Shown: piece after piece, positions 5,582-6,616 of the stretch
Layout: each line of letters begins with the position of its first letter
Numbering within the stretch: the stretch's first letter is position 1
NCBI GenBank assembly: GCA_026417815.1
Contig: JAOACN010000032.1
Location: 1-6,616 of the forward strand
Reading direction: 5' to 3'
DNA length: 6,616 nt
Source of the DNA: Chloroflexaceae bacterium
Lineage (GTDB): Bacteria > Chloroflexota > Chloroflexia > Chloroflexales > Chloroflexaceae
Notes under the pieces: model-generated
The model's database searches: none
What the model was told of the DNA's origin: nothing
Seen by the model: only the letters and a program-made list of their open reading frames with translations
Made by a program: the position numbers and the translations under genes

Positions 5582-6431
5582 GTGCCAGCAGCTCCTTCAC
5601 GGTAATGCCGGTCTCAATTAGCGCGTTGAGCGGGGCCGGCGTCATCGCCCGATAGTGCTTGCGATGAAAGATGCGCATCGCGTCGTAAAAGGCGCGGATT
5701 GATGGAATGGGCCGCCGGCTGCTCGCGGCCCGTTTGTAGTGGTAGACCACTACCCGCGGGTAGTAGACGATCCGCCAGCCGTACTGCTTGATGCGGTAGG
5801 CCCAGTCCAGATCCTCGCCGTACATAAAGAACTGCTCGTCGAGCAGGCCCACCTCGCGGATCACATCCTCCCGCAGCAGCATGCAGGCGCCCACCACCGC
5901 GTCAACGTCCGTCTCCACATCCGGGTCCAGGTAGGTCAGGTTGTAACGGGCGAAGCGCGGGTGGCGCGGAAAGAGCCGCGCCAGCCCTACCATGCGGTAG
6001 AACGCGACTTCGGGGCTGGGAAAGCTGCGCCGGCAGGCCAGATCGAGCGAGCCGTCGGGCAGGAGCAGTTTGGGGCCAACTACGCCCACGTCCGGGTGGC
6101 GCTCCAGGTACTCCACCAGCCCGTCGAGCGCCCCGGGCGGCACCACGGTGTCGTTGTTGAGCAGTAGCACATAGCGTACCCGTGGGCCGGCGAGAATGGC
6201 CCGCAGGGCCAGGTTGTTCCCGTAGGCAAACCCGCCGTTCACCGGGCTGACGATCAATTGAACCTGCGGAAAGCGCGTCCGCACCATCTCCGCGCTGCCA
6301 TCGGTCGAGGCGTTGTCCACGACCCAGACCGTCAGCGCGCAGCGGGTCGGCGCGGCATAGATCGACTCGAGGCAATCCGCCAGCAGATCGGCGCGATTGT
6401 AGTTTAGAATAACGACGGCGAGGCTCGACAT
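5535..6431 (-). CDS. GT2 family glycosyltransferase, rhamnosyltransferase-like
   Basis: The 298-residue protein has a GT-A fold with no membrane helix and should work in the cytoplasm on a lipid-linked glycan. It begins LAVVILNYNR (4-13). It carries VVDNASTDGS (37-46), which binds the nucleotide part of the donor; NGGFAYGNN (65-73); LNNDT (91-95), the metal-binding DxD-like site; GACMLLRED (181-189); and MYGEDLDWAYR (203-213), with the catalytic ED pair. This pattern is common in dTDP-rhamnose transferases, but the sugar is not proven. The start is ATG 6431, since GGAGGAG (6440-6434) lies a few bases upstream. The frame could be opened to 6536, but that extension crosses the promoter at 6478-6486 and lacks family features. 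The stop (5537-5535) lies inside the following phosphotransferase gene. Confidence 0.93.
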   Translation of the reverse strand: MSSLAVVILNYNRADLLADCLESIYAAPTRCALTVWVVDNASTDGSAEMVRTRFPQVQLIVSPVNGGFAYGNNLALRAILAGPRVRYVLLLNNDTVVPPGALDGLVEYLERHPDVGVVGPKLLLPDGSLDLACRRSFPSPEVAFYRMVGLARLFPRHPRFARYNLTYLDPDVETDVDAVVGACMLLREDVIREVGLLDEQFFMYGEDLDWAYRIKQYGWRIVYYPRVVVYHYKRAASSRRPIPSIRAFYDAMRIFHRKHYRAMTPAPLNALIETGITVKELLALGRNLLLPPAARRVS

Positions 6432-6477
6432 AGCTCCTCCGGGCGGCCTGGCCCGCGTCGCTCTGTCTCTGGAGGCC

Positions 6478-6486
6478 AGTATACCA
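6478..6486 (-). promoter_or_regulatory. extended -10 promoter for the GT2-phosphotransferase operon
   Basis: The minus strand reads TGGTATACT, a -10 hexamer with five of six consensus bases and the TGn extension. It lies 46 bases before the GT2 start codon, giving a leader of about 40 bases with the ribosome binding site at 6440-6434. No good -35 box is seen. The motif with the next four bases (GGCC) matches the promoter at 1489-1501 in 12 of 13 positions. Confidence 0.6.
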
Positions 6487-6548
6487 CACGCCTCCGCGGC
6501 CCTTGCTGACGCCCGTCTGAGGCGCTTCTGCTGCAAAGGAACACGCCT

Positions 6549-6583
6549 ATGCCCTCCCCATTTCCGGGCATGGACCCCTACCT
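6549..6583 (+). CDS. DUF4058 family protein, first 11-12 codons only
   Basis: From the ATG at 6549 the plus strand encodes MPSPFPGMDPYL, the hallmark N-terminus of DUF4058 proteins. These are a family of unknown function common in Cyanobacteria, Planctomycetes and Chloroflexota. AAAGGA (6535-6540) lies eight bases upstream as a ribosome binding site. The genomic sequence then stops at an adapter, so the last leucine codon is partly adapter. The gene is divergent from the GT2 gene and shares its roughly 120-base upstream region. Only the start is seen, but this N-terminus is very distinctive. Confidence 0.8.
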
Positions 6584-6616
6584 CTGTCTCTTATACACAT
6601 CTCCGAGCCCACGAGA
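6584..6616. other. Nextera read-2 transposase adapter (sequencing artefact)
   Basis: These 33 bases match the reverse complement of the Nextera read-2 adapter and lack only its last base. They begin with the 19-base Tn5 mosaic end (6584-6602) followed by the read-2 specific part. They are library sequence, not genome, so nothing should be annotated here and the contig truly ends near 6583. Confidence 0.98.

Noticed and set aside
6463..6470. CTGTCTCT, which matches the first eight bases of the Tn5 mosaic end
   Set aside because: The match stops after eight bases and the sequence continues as a normal leader upstream of the GT2 gene, so this is chance and not an internal adapter.
6432..6536. 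N-terminal extension of the GT2 protein by 35 residues
   Set aside because: A strong ribosome binding site precedes the ATG at 6431, the extension runs over a promoter motif, and GT2 proteins normally begin right at the first beta strand seen at residue 4.

Overview
This is a GC-rich bacterial window with four sizeable protein genes, all on the minus strand. A fifth gene starts on the plus strand at the right edge and is cut off by a sequencing adapter. The content suggests the phylum Chloroflexota, probably class Chloroflexia (relatives of Roseiflexus, Chloroflexus or Oscillochloris). The clues are the high GC, TGGTATAcT-type promoters, GC-rich intergenic repeats, a DUF4058 start and the style of the glycosyltransferases. 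This assignment rests on pattern recognition, not on a search.

Reading in the direction of transcription, from right to left: a GT2 glycosyltransferase (6431-5535) overlaps a polyprenyl glycosylphosphotransferase (5581-4097). The pair looks like one small operon for a cell-surface polysaccharide or glycan. The phosphotransferase would load the first sugar phosphate onto undecaprenyl phosphate on the inner face of the membrane, and the GT2 enzyme would extend the chain. Next comes a stretch of about 770 bases without a credible protein gene (4096-3327). It holds a near-consensus sigma-70 promoter, several stable stems, a clear intrinsic terminator facing the same way, and two copies of a structured repeat with a 120-base period. 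The copy nearest the gene ends right at the ribosome binding site of the following gene. That gene encodes a fold-type III PLP-dependent decarboxylase (3326-1740) of the ornithine/arginine/diaminopimelate group. After a hairpin-rich gap (1739-1502) comes a polytopic GT-C type glycosyltransferase (1482 to beyond position 1), which runs off the left edge.

The most interesting region is 3709-4100. A strong promoter, whose -35 box contains the stop codon of the phosphotransferase gene, is followed about 350 bases later by a perfect intrinsic terminator. No convincing reading frame lies between them. This is either an independent noncoding RNA or a long leader of the decarboxylase gene that ends in a conditional terminator. 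A 9-base segment upstream can pair with the 5' side of the terminator and would exclude terminator formation, which favours the second reading or at least a structured 3' domain.

The last 33 bases (6584-6616) match the Nextera read-2 transposase adapter and are not genomic. The biological sequence therefore ends at about 6583, twelve codons into a DUF4058 gene.
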